A stretch of 16,223 nt of DNA. Origin: Suillus spraguei. Its lineage: Eukaryota > Basidiomycota > Agaricomycetes > Boletales > Suillaceae. The notes under the pieces are model-generated. The model was not told where the DNA came from. It saw only the letters and a list, made by a program, of their open reading frames with translations, and made no database searches. A program made the position numbers and the translations under genes. Shown piece after piece: positions 1 through 7,060 of this stretch; within the stretch, counting starts at the first letter, position 1, and each line of letters starts with the position of its first letter. Where the stretch lies: NCBI GenBank assembly GCA_016800925.1, contig JABCPU010001101.1, positions 1 through 16,223 on the forward strand, written 5' to 3'.

Positions 1-1
1 C

Positions 2-76
2 GAATGGCTCCCAGAAAAGAACTTGAAGAACTCCGCTCGAATCTTGAATGCTTATAAGAAGCAACACGCCCTCTGA
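2..76 (+). CDS. pol: C-terminal tail of pol polyprotein (chromodomain end), F1-a
   Basis: The window opens inside a reading frame of 24 residues starting EWLPEKNLKNSARI and ending in TGA at 74-76. The EWLPEKNL stretch is the end of a chromodomain, and F1-b (about 13070-13320, minus strand) carries the same segment at the end of a recognisable chromodomain with its YLVSWKGY core. In chromoviruses this domain sits at the C-terminus of integrase and steers integration to chromatin marks. Only the last turns of the domain remain here. The 49-bp gap to the next ATG is similar in both F1 copies. Confidence 0.8.
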   Translation, partial: EWLPEKNLKNSARILNAYKKQHAL

Positions 77-125
77 TTATTCCCAGTCAATCAACTCGCA
101 TAGCACTTGATCAACTACCATTGAA

Positions 126-1588
126 ATGTCTTTCCCCACTGCTTACATCACACCCGTCGCCACCACCAATGACTCCGACTCTGAAACTGAACAATACGGA
201 ACTCTCACCGCAGAAATCGACAACACCTCTTACATTGAAGCCGCCATCCTCTGTGAGGGACATGCCCTCGAAATTGACAGAATCCTCACCGGAAGAGGCG
301 CATTCCCTGCCCTACTCCTTGTTAACATCATCCGCACAGCGGCCCTCATCGAACCACCGCTAAAGAAACTACGACATCACACTCCGCCACCGTTTCATTC
401 ATCTTCAGAAACGCATTCGTGCTTACGCTATGCTGTTACTTCCCGATTCCTTTAAGAATGATGTTGAAGAAGCTATTCACATCATTGCCGAGCGTCGAGC
501 AGGCGTTGCTCGACCTCCCTCTCCGCAAGGAGATACGCCACTTCCTATCCCAGCACCCACTTCTTCGAGCATTTATTCTAGTCTTGATGCCTTTACTGGC
601 CTATACACTGCTGTGCAAGAAATTGGACAACTCACCAACACGGTCGTCGACACCATCCAGCGATCGGTCACTGAAACTAGAGCGGCCAGACACCTAGTAG
701 AAGGAGCCATCACTGACTTACAACAAACGCAAGCTGATCTTGCATCCCCCGAACTCCTTCTCCCATCGCACAACCAATCTCGTCACCTCTCGTTACGACT
801 TCTCTTGACTGTCCCGATTGGTTGTATGAACCCTGCACTAAGGAGCAGTGTGAGGCCGCTAAACTACTAGGTATTCCTGCCACTGAGTTGGTAACACTCG
901 GCCCCCGACTCCGTGACCTTCACATACATCCTCCAATGTCTATCCCGGCATCGTTTGGTCCAATGGACCCCGTCTCGCCAGTCTTAGTAAAAGATTTTGG
1001 CATAACCTCTCCTTCTTCCTCTGACGAACTCCTTGCGGCTGCCGAACGAGCAGTCACCCCGGACCTCCCCACATCGGCATATACGTTATCCCCTGCTCAG
1101 CAAGCGCAACTTAAGCGAGCCAATACTCTTGCCTTAAAACGTATGAGGAAGAATAAGGGAAAGAAGCGCGCCAGGTCCACTAGCCCTACGCCCATCATTT
1201 CTCCGTCTCCTTTACGCAAACCCATTCCAACCCTGACGAGAATATGAAGTGCCGCATCTGTGGATTGTTAGGACATCGTCAAAAGAATTGTGCGGAATAT
1301 CAGTGCAAGGTTTGCAGATATTGGTCGCCTACCCACTTATCCCTTTACTGTCCTCACCGAGTTGGACCCCCTCCTTTCGAGTTAACCTGGAAGGATGAAG
1401 GATTCTATGACGCACTTCGTACTTGGGAGAAACAGCTCGACGATGAACATATTCAGGCAGAGAAGAAGAGGGACTCTAAACGCCGCGCTGGTCTTGAAGA
1501 AGCCAAGTACATGATGAGCGGATCATTTGCTGATGAAGACTACGAGTTCAGCGATGATCCCGTTTACTATGCGAACCAAGATGAGTAA
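126..1588 (+). pseudogene. Post-pol accessory protein with two zinc knuckles (frameshifted), F1-a
   Basis: One protein appears spread over three frames: frame of 126 to about 335, frame of 430 (open from 364) to about 755, frame of 822 to about 1228, then the frame of 1244 to the stop at 1586-1588. At each break the next frame is already open upstream, which fits small indels rather than separate genes. In order it has an acidic, Ser/Thr-rich N-terminus (MSFPTAYITPV), a helical Gln/Glu-rich middle, a basic nuclear-signal-like patch (KRMRKNKGKKRARS, near 1140-1185), a CCHC knuckle CRICGLLGHRQKNC (CX2CX4HX4C, from 1250), a variant second knuckle CKVCRYWSPTHLSLYC (CX2CX6HX4C), and a charged tail. 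Zinc knuckles normally bind nucleic acid and in Ty3/Gypsy belong to Gag at the 5' end; here they lie 3' of integrase. F1-b encodes the same N-terminus, so the ORF belongs to the family. Function unknown; a second nucleocapsid-like or RNA-binding protein is inference. Confidence 0.72.
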
Positions 1589-1607
1589 AGTCGGTGACTT
1601 TACGTGT

Positions 1608-1620
1608 AAAGAGGGGGTAA
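1608..1620 (+). other. Polypurine tract of F1-a
   Basis: AAAGAGGGGGTAA lies directly against the TGTTAC start of the LTR, the position from which plus-strand cDNA synthesis is primed. Element D has a close match (AGAGAGGGGGTAA) in the same place. Confidence 0.85.
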
Positions 1621-2093
1621 TGTTACAATCGTACGTGCCCCTATTCATTTTCTACTTCATTTACCTTGTATATTACGTAACATGACTCTGACTCATATGC
1701 TCAACGCATCTGTACTATAGTTGCCTTCCTCCTTTGGATACGCACTTACGTTCTCACGCCTCTCTTGGTCTGTGCGCACATATTGGCCTATTTAAGCACA
1801 GTGTACTTGTAGTAGATTCGCTACTTTAATCTTACTGGGTTTTACCTGGAATCTCCTTCGCTTAGGTCTCCAACCTAAGTCGTCTTGAATCGTCTCTAAG
1901 TCTAAGCACTCCTTAGCCTTAGTCTCTATTCTCGCGGATACCTCTTAGACTTGTCTTTGAGGCTGAACCCTTGATCGTACTCGGAACGCTTCCTTGTACT
2001 TTCACCTTGTTCTCTTTTGAACATTGTAAGAACTCCCAGCAGACCGCCTGTGTCTTTTCACTGTCGCTGGTGACGCCACCCCAGTTCGTAACA
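1621..2093 (+). repeat. 3' LTR of F1-a (473 bp)
   Basis: Starts TGTTACAATC directly after the polypurine tract and ends GTTCGTAACA, giving TG...CA ends inside a 6-bp terminal inverted repeat (TGTTAC/GTAACA). A TATTTAAG box at 1789-1796 is a plausible core promoter. No open frame of note lies inside. To the right, sequence passes at once into satellite (CTTGACAC). The paired 5' LTR is outside the window, so the target duplication (predicted CTTGA) cannot be checked. Confidence 0.85.
1789..1796 (+). promoter_or_regulatory. TATA-like box in F1-a LTR
   Basis: TATTTAAG about 170 bp into the 473-bp LTR, a reasonable place for a U3 core promoter. Assigned only by motif and position. Confidence 0.45.
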
Positions 2094-3435
2094 CTTGACA
2101 CTTGGTGAACTGTGCAAGGAAATAGAAAATTTAAATGATACAGATTTTTGCAAGTTTCAATTTTGATTTTGAAGTTTGAAGTGTGAAGTTTCGGGGTTCG
2201 GGGGTCAAGTTCCGGCACTCGGCACTTGTTACACTGCCAGGAATTCGGGAATCAGGTCCCGGGTCTTGGTACTTGACACTCGGTGAACTGTGCAAGGAAA
2301 TAGAAAATTTACATGATACAGATTTTTGCAAGTTTCAATTTTGAAGTTTGAAGTGTGAAGTGTGAAGTTTGAAGTTTGAAGTTTGAAGTTTCGGAGTTCA
2401 GGGGTTGTGTTCCGGCACTTGGCACTTGTTACACTGCCAGGAATTCGGGATTCAGGTCCCGGGTCTTGGTACTTGACACTCGGTGAACTGTGGAAGGAAA
2501 TAGAAAATTTACATGATACAGCTTTTTGCAAGTTTCAATTTTGACGTTTGAAGTTTGAAGTTTGAAGTTTGAAGTTTGAAGTTTGAAGTTTCGGAGTTCG
2601 GGGGTCGGGTTCCAGCACTCGGCACTTGTTACACTGCCAGGAATTCGGGATTCGGGTCCCAGGTCTTGGTACTTGACACTCAGTGAACTGTGTAAGGAAA
2701 TAGAAATTTTACATGATACAGATTTTTGCAAGTTTCAATTTTGAAGTTTGAAGTGTGAAGTTTCGGGGTTCGGGGGTCAGGTTCCGGCACTTGGCACTTG
2801 TTACACTGCCAGGAATTCGGGAATCGGGTCCCGGGTCTTGGTACTTGACACTCAGTGAACTTTGCAAGGAAATAGAAATTTTACATGATACAGATTTTTG
2901 CAAGTTTCAATTTTGAAGTTTGAAGTGTGAAGTTTCGGGATTCGGGGGTCAAGTTCCGGCACTTGGCACTTGTTACACTGCCAGGAATTCGGGATTCGGG
3001 TCCCGGGTCTTGGTACTTGACACTCGGTGAACTTTGCAAGGAAATAGAAAATTTACATGATACAGATTTTTGCAAGTTTCAATTTTGAAGTTTGAAGTGT
3101 GAAGTTTCGGGGTTCGGGGCTCAGGTGCCGGCACTCGGCACTTGTTATATAGCCAGGAATTCAGGATTTGGGTCCTGGGTCTTGGTACTTGACACTCGGT
3201 GAACTGTGTAAGGAAATAGACATTTTACATGATACACATTTTTGTGAGTTCCAAGTTCCAAGTTTTAAGTTTCGAGGTTCTGGGTTTGGGTTCCGGCACT
3301 TGGCACTTGTTACATTGCCAAGGATTCATGATTTGGGTCCTGGGTCTTGGTACTTGACACTCGGTGAACTGTGTGAGGAAATAGGCATTTTACATGATAT
3401 ACATTTTTGCAAGTTTCAAGTTTTGAGTTTTGAGT
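2094..3435. repeat. ~172-bp tandem satellite, about 7.5 units
   Basis: Units start at ACTTGACACT: 2271, 2471, 2671, 2843, 3015, 3187 and 3352, with a first unit cut by the F1-a LTR at 2093. Lengths are 200, 200, 172, 172, 172 and 165 bp. The two 200-bp units differ from the 172-bp form by 28 bp, which is four extra copies of the internal heptamer GTTTGAA. Each unit has the heptamer run, a GTTCCGGCACTTGGCACTTG-like block and a GGAATTCGGGA...CCCGGGTCTTGG block. Divergence rises to the right and the last unit fades near 3435. All long open frames here are translations of the repeat. Confidence 0.93.
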
Positions 3436-3447
3436 TTCAGCTTTTTA

Positions 3448-3567
3448 TTGCCTCACATTTTTCTGAGTCCCAAGTGCCAAATCCTGAGTGCCGAACCCCA
3501 GTAGTCCACAATTTTGGGGTTCGGCACTTGGGATTCAGCACTCAGGACTCAGACAAATGTCAGGCAA
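3448..3567. repeat. Imperfect inverted repeat, 53-bp arms, 14-bp loop
   Basis: Left arm 3448-3500 and right arm 3515-3567 are reverse complements with about seven mismatches; the innermost 13 bp (GTGCCGAACCCCA / TGGGGTTCGGCAC) match perfectly. Weaker complementarity continues outward for about 20 bp. The arms carry a GTTCGGCACTTGG stretch like part of the satellite unit, so the hairpin may derive from the array edge. It could also be a foldback or MITE-like insertion; I see no transposase or clear terminal duplication. Confidence 0.85.
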
Positions 3568-3626
3568 TCAAAAGATTTGATTCACACATTTTTGGTAGAT
3601 ATCTTTTTTGTCTCGAATCTGTTACG

Positions 3627-3760
3627 GCCATGCGAAACCGGAGGCTACTCAGATGTTCCAGCTTTGCATGGGGTCTCACTGGAGTGTCATAACTAAATCA
3701 TAAGGGCTTGGCCTCCGCTCGTGCGCTGTGCCCCTTATACAAGTATGTATGTGCCCCTAA
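3627..3760 (-). repeat. LTR-like remnant in inverse orientation
   Basis: The segment 3702-3737 (AAGGGCTTGGCCTCCG...GTGCCCCTTA) matches the reverse complement of a block near the 3' end of LTR A (5322-5359) and LTR B (12733-12770). The start TGTTACGGCCATGC at 3627 resembles the reverse complement of the LTR A terminus (TGTTAAGACCATAC). This suggests the U5 end of a related LTR on the minus strand, with different sequence inserted between. Its far boundary cannot be set. Confidence 0.45.
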
Positions 3761-4314
3761 TTTTGCATGAAGTCTGAGGGGGAGTTCCAGTGAAGTCCAG
3801 AGGGGAACTCCGGAGGAACTCTAGGGCTAGACTGCTCAATAGTGCGCCGACGGACTACTGGAGGATCATGGCAACCACACAGGAACTATTTCCGGAGGAC
3901 AGGAAATACAGGTAAGACTACTGGGTTAAGTCCCAAGTAGAATGGAATGGAGGATGGACTGCCAGACAAAGTCCAGGGAAAGATAGGAGGGAAGCTCCAG
4001 GGGGAAAGATGATCCACAGGATGTCAAGGGTGGGGTAGGACAGGTCCGGAGGTCCGGAGATAGGAGGTCTGGAAAGGGAGGAGTGGAGGAGTGTAGGAGT
4101 GGAGGACCAGAGAAGTGAAGCTCCATGGATCCAAGGGGAAGTATTTAGGACATTGATGAGGATCGGAAGTCTCAGATGTCAGAGGAGGGAAAGTCCGGAC
4201 ATAGTGGTGGGTGAGCTGTGCTCAGGGTGGGCTAGGATATGCATAGGGTTAGCAAGCTAGCTGCAGAGGTCTGAAGGTCCAGTCAGATGATATACAACTA
4301 CCTCAGCTCTGCCA
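3761..4314. other. Purine-rich non-coding stretch, unassigned
   Basis: The plus strand is rich in GGA and AGG triplets, densest at about 4040-4110 (GGAGTGGAGGAGTGTAGGAG). A short inverted repeat GGAGTTCC/GGAACTCC lies at 3781-3788 and 3804-3811. I see no coding sequence or RNA gene. It may be the rest of the inverse LTR remnant or degraded internal sequence of an older element. Confidence 0.5.
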
Positions 4315-4333
4315 TGTCTACAATTATCATACA

Positions 4334-4735
4334 CATGGGCCCACCCGTCTATATTTTATACCACCCTCGGCCCACCCGTCTGATATAATATACTGTACAA
4401 CACCCTCGGCCCACCCGTCTAATACAATATTTTATATAACACTCTCGGCCCAACCGTCTAATATGTGTCTGGGCCCACCCGTGTATGTGATAACAAGTAC
4501 CCTTCACATACCTGTCTACCTGATACACATCTACCTTGGTACACCCATCTACATAATATCTAACTACCTCGGCCCATCCGTCTACCAGATATTCATATAC
4601 ATTGGCCCACTCATCTACTCTACATATTCCTTGCATGGGCCCACCCGCCGTCATCGGGAATAATATTCCTCCCGGCCCATCCGTCATCAACGAGGATATT
4701 TCTACCATGGGCCCATGGTCCGCTGGCCCATATCA
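4334..4735 (+). repeat. Degenerate GGCCCACCCGTCTA motif array
   Basis: About a dozen copies of a 14-17 bp motif of the form CTCGGCCCACCCGTCTA occur at spacings of roughly 26-39 bp, separated by AT-rich spacers (for example near 4337, 4368, 4407, 4446, 4472, 4573, 4606, 4640, 4674 and 4708). Later copies are decayed. It lies in the presumed U3 of LTR A, where repeated motifs often act as enhancer or transcription-factor sites. The long open frame on the opposite strand is a by-product of the periodicity. Confidence 0.75.
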
Positions 4736-5022
4736 TACGGGATATTATGCATGTCTGCTCACTCGTATAATACGGAGATAGTTCACTGTAATATGTGCCT
4801 TAACTCCCTTGTGTATATCTGCGTCTATCTCCTTTCGTCATTCCTCCTGTTTCCAGTATTCCGGCTGTGTATATTTCCGTCCTGTGTCACTGATCCATTA
4901 CCTGTGTTCATTTCCGATTCATGCTTACTGATCCGCTGTGCATTAACTAATAGACTTCCGTTACACTTCATACATAGCCCTCAGTCCCAGACTTGTTGAT
5001 TATCTGTATTAGATACTTACAG

Positions 5023-5030
5023 TATATAAA
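5023..5030 (+). promoter_or_regulatory. TATA box of LTR A
   Basis: TATATAAA in a block conserved with both LTRs of B (ACTTAC.GTATATAAACCACTTGTAGATCTCC), despite mutation all around it. Conservation and position support a core promoter. Confidence 0.6.
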
Positions 5031-5497
5031 CCACTTGTAGATCTCCATAGAACCTTAGTTTGAATATCATCTTAGATTCTGCTCATTCTGCTTCCTCTGG
5101 ACTTGAGTCACTTTCTGCTCTAAGTCATCTTCTGAGACTTGGGATTGATTCCTACAGTCTATATCTCCGACTCTATCTTTGGATAGTCTATCTCTGTCAG
5201 TTTCTAGTTAGGAACTCGTTCTGAAGCTAGTCTTAATCCTCGTTCTATTCCTATGTTCCGGATAACCTTTGGACATATCATATCCAATACCTTCTCCCTG
5301 AAATAAGGGGCATTACTCGGGAAAGGGGCACAGTGCATGAACTGAGGCCAAAGCCCTTCAGATCTCTCTCCCTTTGAGTATGGTCTTAACAGGCTGCTGC
5401 ACATCAGGCTGAGAGGAATCAGCAAAATATTGGCTCCCCTCCTGCATGTTGCCATCCTGCTCCTATAGCTCAGCCATTAGAAAATGCTGCTTAAATG

Positions 5498-5560
5498 GTA
5501 AGATTTAATTTTCTAATTTTCATGAGACATATTCTGATATGTTCATAGAATATTCCTCAG
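5498..5560 (+). other. Putative 63-nt spliceosomal intron
   Basis: GTAAGA donor, CTGAT branch-like site at 5534-5538 (22 nt before the acceptor), and TTCCTCAG acceptor. Removing it joins two stretches in the same frame (phase 0). Size and signals match basidiomycete introns. Confidence 0.6.
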
Positions 5561-5910
5561 ATCTTGGGAAATTTAAACCATGGTCCTATTCCCATGCAAA
5601 GGTTTCCTAATATGCCACATCATGTTATTGAGCATCATAAGGCTCAATGCAGGGACCACCTGTTCCTGCTCTAGCCTTAGGGCCTCCCTTTGGTCAACCT
5701 ATTGCTGCTCCAGCCTTGGGACCTCCCTTTGGTCAACCTTTTCCTGCTCCAGCCTTAGAGCCTCCCTTTGGTTATATTTCTCTACCTGCTGCACTTCAGA
5801 ATGAATATGAATGTTGTATGGCAAATATTGCTGCAGCCACGATGAATAGTCATGAAGCACACCGTGCTGCCAGGCGAAGGCGTAATAATCCTCAACAACA
5901 ACCAGTACCA

Positions 5911-6114
5911 GCACCTCCTGCTCCTGCCCCTGCTCCTGCCCCAGTCCCTGTCCATGCTCCTGTCTTTGCTCCTGCTCCTGCCCCTACGTCTGCCTCTACC
6001 CCTGCTCCTACCCCTGCTTCTACCCCTACCCCTACCCCTGCTCCTGCTCCTGCTCCTGCTCCTGTCCCTACCCCTGCCCCTGCTCCTGCCCCTGTCCCTA
6101 CTCCTGCCCCTGGA
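5911..6114 (+). repeat. CCTGCT/CCTACC hexamer low-complexity tract
   Basis: A run of hexamers alternating CCTGCT, CCTGCC, CCTACC and CCTGTC encodes an Ala/Pro/Val/Thr-Pro dipeptide repeat in the frame of 5647. It also creates artefactual Leu-rich and Arg-Ser/Gly-rich open frames in other frames. Confidence 0.9.
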
Positions 6115-6169
6115 CAGCCTCAGAATGACTTGGCACTCTTTCATATACTGCAGCAGCAAGCTGCACAGG

Positions 6170-6666
6170 TGTCATATACCATACTTCTAATCTCAGATCC
6201 GATCATATCCGTCCAGATCCGATCGTTTCCATATCCGTCCGGTCCACAGATCCTGTCCGGACCACCCTTCCGAATGTACTCACTTCTCGCACCTTAACTC
6301 CCTGGTGAACATCTGCGTCTATCTCCTTTCGTCATTTCTCCTACTACCGGTACTCCGGCTGTTTATATTTCCGTCCTGTGTTACTGATCCGTTTCCTGTG
6401 TTCATTTCCGATTCATGCTTACTGATCCGCTGTGCAATAACTAATAGACTTCCGTTACACTTCGTACATAGCCCTCGGTCCCGGACTTGCTAATTATCCG
6501 TCTTAGATACTTACTGTATATAAACCACTTGTAGATCTCCGTAGAACCTTAGTTCGAATATCATCTTAGATTCTACTCATTCTGCCTCCTCCGGACTTGA
6601 GCCACCCTCCGCTTTAAGTCACCTTCCGAGACTTAGGATTGACTCCTATAGTCTATACCTCCGACT
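6170..6666 (+). repeat. Truncated 5' LTR of element B
   Basis: Aligns from TGTCATATACC with the 3' LTR (12055-12531) up to CTCCGACT, where the match stops abruptly and gag coding begins. The retained 497 bp correspond to 477 bp in the 3' LTR; the 20-bp difference is one 16-bp gap plus four single-base gaps, all on the 3' LTR side, with only about two substitutions. The last ~273 bp of the LTR are missing. Confidence 0.92.
6517..6524 (+). promoter_or_regulatory. TATA box of the 5' LTR of B
   Basis: TATATAAA in the same block as at 12382 and 5023. It is upstream of the truncation, so the promoter core survives and could drive transcription into the gag remnant. Confidence 0.6.
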
Positions 6667-7007
6667 AGAGTAGAACCACCTCTTCCAATCCTCCCAGGCA
6701 GTCAACATCCGACCGGACGAACTCCAACTCATCCGGATCCGATACGCCCAAATTCAATAAACCCACATACTCCACAGCATCCTCTACCCCGAAAGTTTTG
6801 GATCTTCCTAGTGTTGTTGGTACAGACGGAAAGCTAACCACCCAGGAGCGTCAGAGACGTTTTGACAAAAAGCTCTGTATGTTCTGCGGCGGACCTGGTC
6901 ACACTGCCCGGGAATGCACCAAATCCACTTCGCGCGCTGCCAAAGGCCGCGCCGCTGTGCTCACTCTGGAAACGGAACCGGAAGCCTCGGATGAGGCAAA
7001 AAATTAG
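6667..7007 (+). CDS. gag: Gag C-terminal fragment with CCHC zinc knuckle
   Basis: The frame is open from the truncation junction (a TAG at 6666-6668 spans it) to TAG at 7005-7007. It gives a Ser/Thr/Asn/Pro-rich stretch, then TTQERQRRFDKKLCMFCGG and the knuckle CMFCGGPGHTAREC (CX2CX4HX4C), with a charged tail ending EASDEAKN. The nucleocapsid knuckle binds genomic RNA in the particle. Matrix and capsid regions and the start codon are deleted. Its stop codon lies directly behind a slippery heptamer, so about 110 residues are the 0-frame product and pol follows by a -1 shift. Confidence 0.85.
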
Positions 7008-7060
7008 TCCGCGACCCTCCTGACTCCATACGGGATGAGGGTCGCATTGGCCCAACCCGT
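6998..7060 (+). promoter_or_regulatory. Candidate -1 ribosomal frameshift signal: slippery heptamer and pseudoknot
   Basis: Gag codons GCA AAA AAT TAG contain A AAA AAT at 6998-7004, matching X XXY YYZ in the correct phase. After a 6-nt spacer (7005-7010) comes a perfect 9-bp stem, GCGACCCTC (7011-7019) with GAGGGTCGC (7037-7045). In its loop ACGGG (7030-7034) is complementary to CCCGT (7056-7060), with a possible extra U-G pair at 7029/7061, giving an H-type pseudoknot with loops of 10, 2 and 10 nt. The -1 frame is stop-free from 6995 and runs directly into pol. Heptamer, spacer, stem and loop pairing are read from sequence; that it works as a frameshift signal is inferred from known retroviral and retrotransposon examples. 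Confidence 0.8.

Larger units (their letters stand above)
1..2093 (+). mobile_element. 3' end of Ty3/Gypsy chromovirus F1-a
   Basis: Seen: the end of a chromodomain pol, a same-sense accessory ORF with zinc knuckles, a polypurine tract, and an LTR with TGTTAC...GTAACA ends follow in the canonical 3' order of an LTR retrotransposon. The first ~310 bp match the reverse complement of 12805-13120 at about 93 percent by eye, so a second copy (F1-b) lies in this window in inverse orientation. Gag, protease, RT and the 5' LTR lie beyond the left edge. The element ends directly against satellite DNA. Confidence 0.88.
4315..5391 (+). repeat. LTR A, old relative of LTR B
   Basis: From about 4797 to 5391 the sequence aligns with the 3' part of LTR B (12160-12804), including the TATA box, the AAATAAGGGGCATTACTCG block and the terminal TCTTAACA. 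Differences are largely CG to TG or CA, as expected after deamination of methylated CpG. LTR A lacks a ~55-bp block that B has near 12645-12700. The left boundary at 4315 (TGTCTACAATTATCATAC, compare TGTCATATACCATAC in B) is tentative; the region between is a repeated-motif U3 unlike that of B. The flanks TGCCA and GGCTG do not form a target duplication, and no primer binding site is visible after 5391. Confidence 0.65.
5393..6169 (+). pseudogene. Remnant of a Pro/Ala-rich protein gene with one intron
   Basis: Product not recognised. A frame opens right after LTR A (AAAHQAERNQQNIG...), reaches a TAA at 5491-5493 (probably a mutated CAA), then ATG at the donor of a 63-nt intron (5498-5560). 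The same frame resumes in phase (ILGNLNHGPIPMQRFPNMPH...) to about 5640, where a small frameshift moves it into the frame of 5647 (QGPPVPALALGPPFGQ). Three GPPFGQP-type repeats follow, then a basic patch (HRAARRRRNNPQQQ) and a long PAPAPVPTP tract, ending LQQQAAQ where LTR B begins at 6170. Both ends are cut by LTRs. It could be host-derived or part of an older element; the matching intron phase argues for a once-spliced gene. Confidence 0.5.

Noticed and set aside
1919..3075. Series of minus-strand open frames of 64-100 codons starting MQKSVSCK...
   Set aside because: They recur with the satellite period and translate the same repeat; no sign of coding constraint.
2094..3435. CRISPR-like repeat array
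   Set aside because: Units are contiguous and 172-200 bp long with no unique spacers; eukaryotic satellite.
3168..3692. 174-codon plus-strand frame
   Set aside because: It is a translation of the last satellite units and the hairpin; no recognisable domain.
3700..3740. Possible tRNA-like or small structured RNA (ATAAGGG/CCCTTAT pairing)
   Set aside because: No tRNA arms or box motifs; better explained as an inverse copy of a conserved LTR block.
4349..4708. 119-codon minus-strand frame with IRRVGRG-like repeats
   Set aside because: Produced by the GGCCCACCCGTCTA array, whose spacings are often near multiples of three; not a plausible protein.
5392..5420. Primer binding site after LTR A
   Set aside because: GGCTGCTGCACATCAGG does not look like a tRNA 3' end complement and the sequence reads as coding.
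5782..6190. Arg-Ser/Gly-rich minus-strand frame and Leu-rich plus-strand frame
   Set aside because: Out-of-frame readings of the CCTGCT hexamer tract; the Pro/Ala frame continues a longer coding context.
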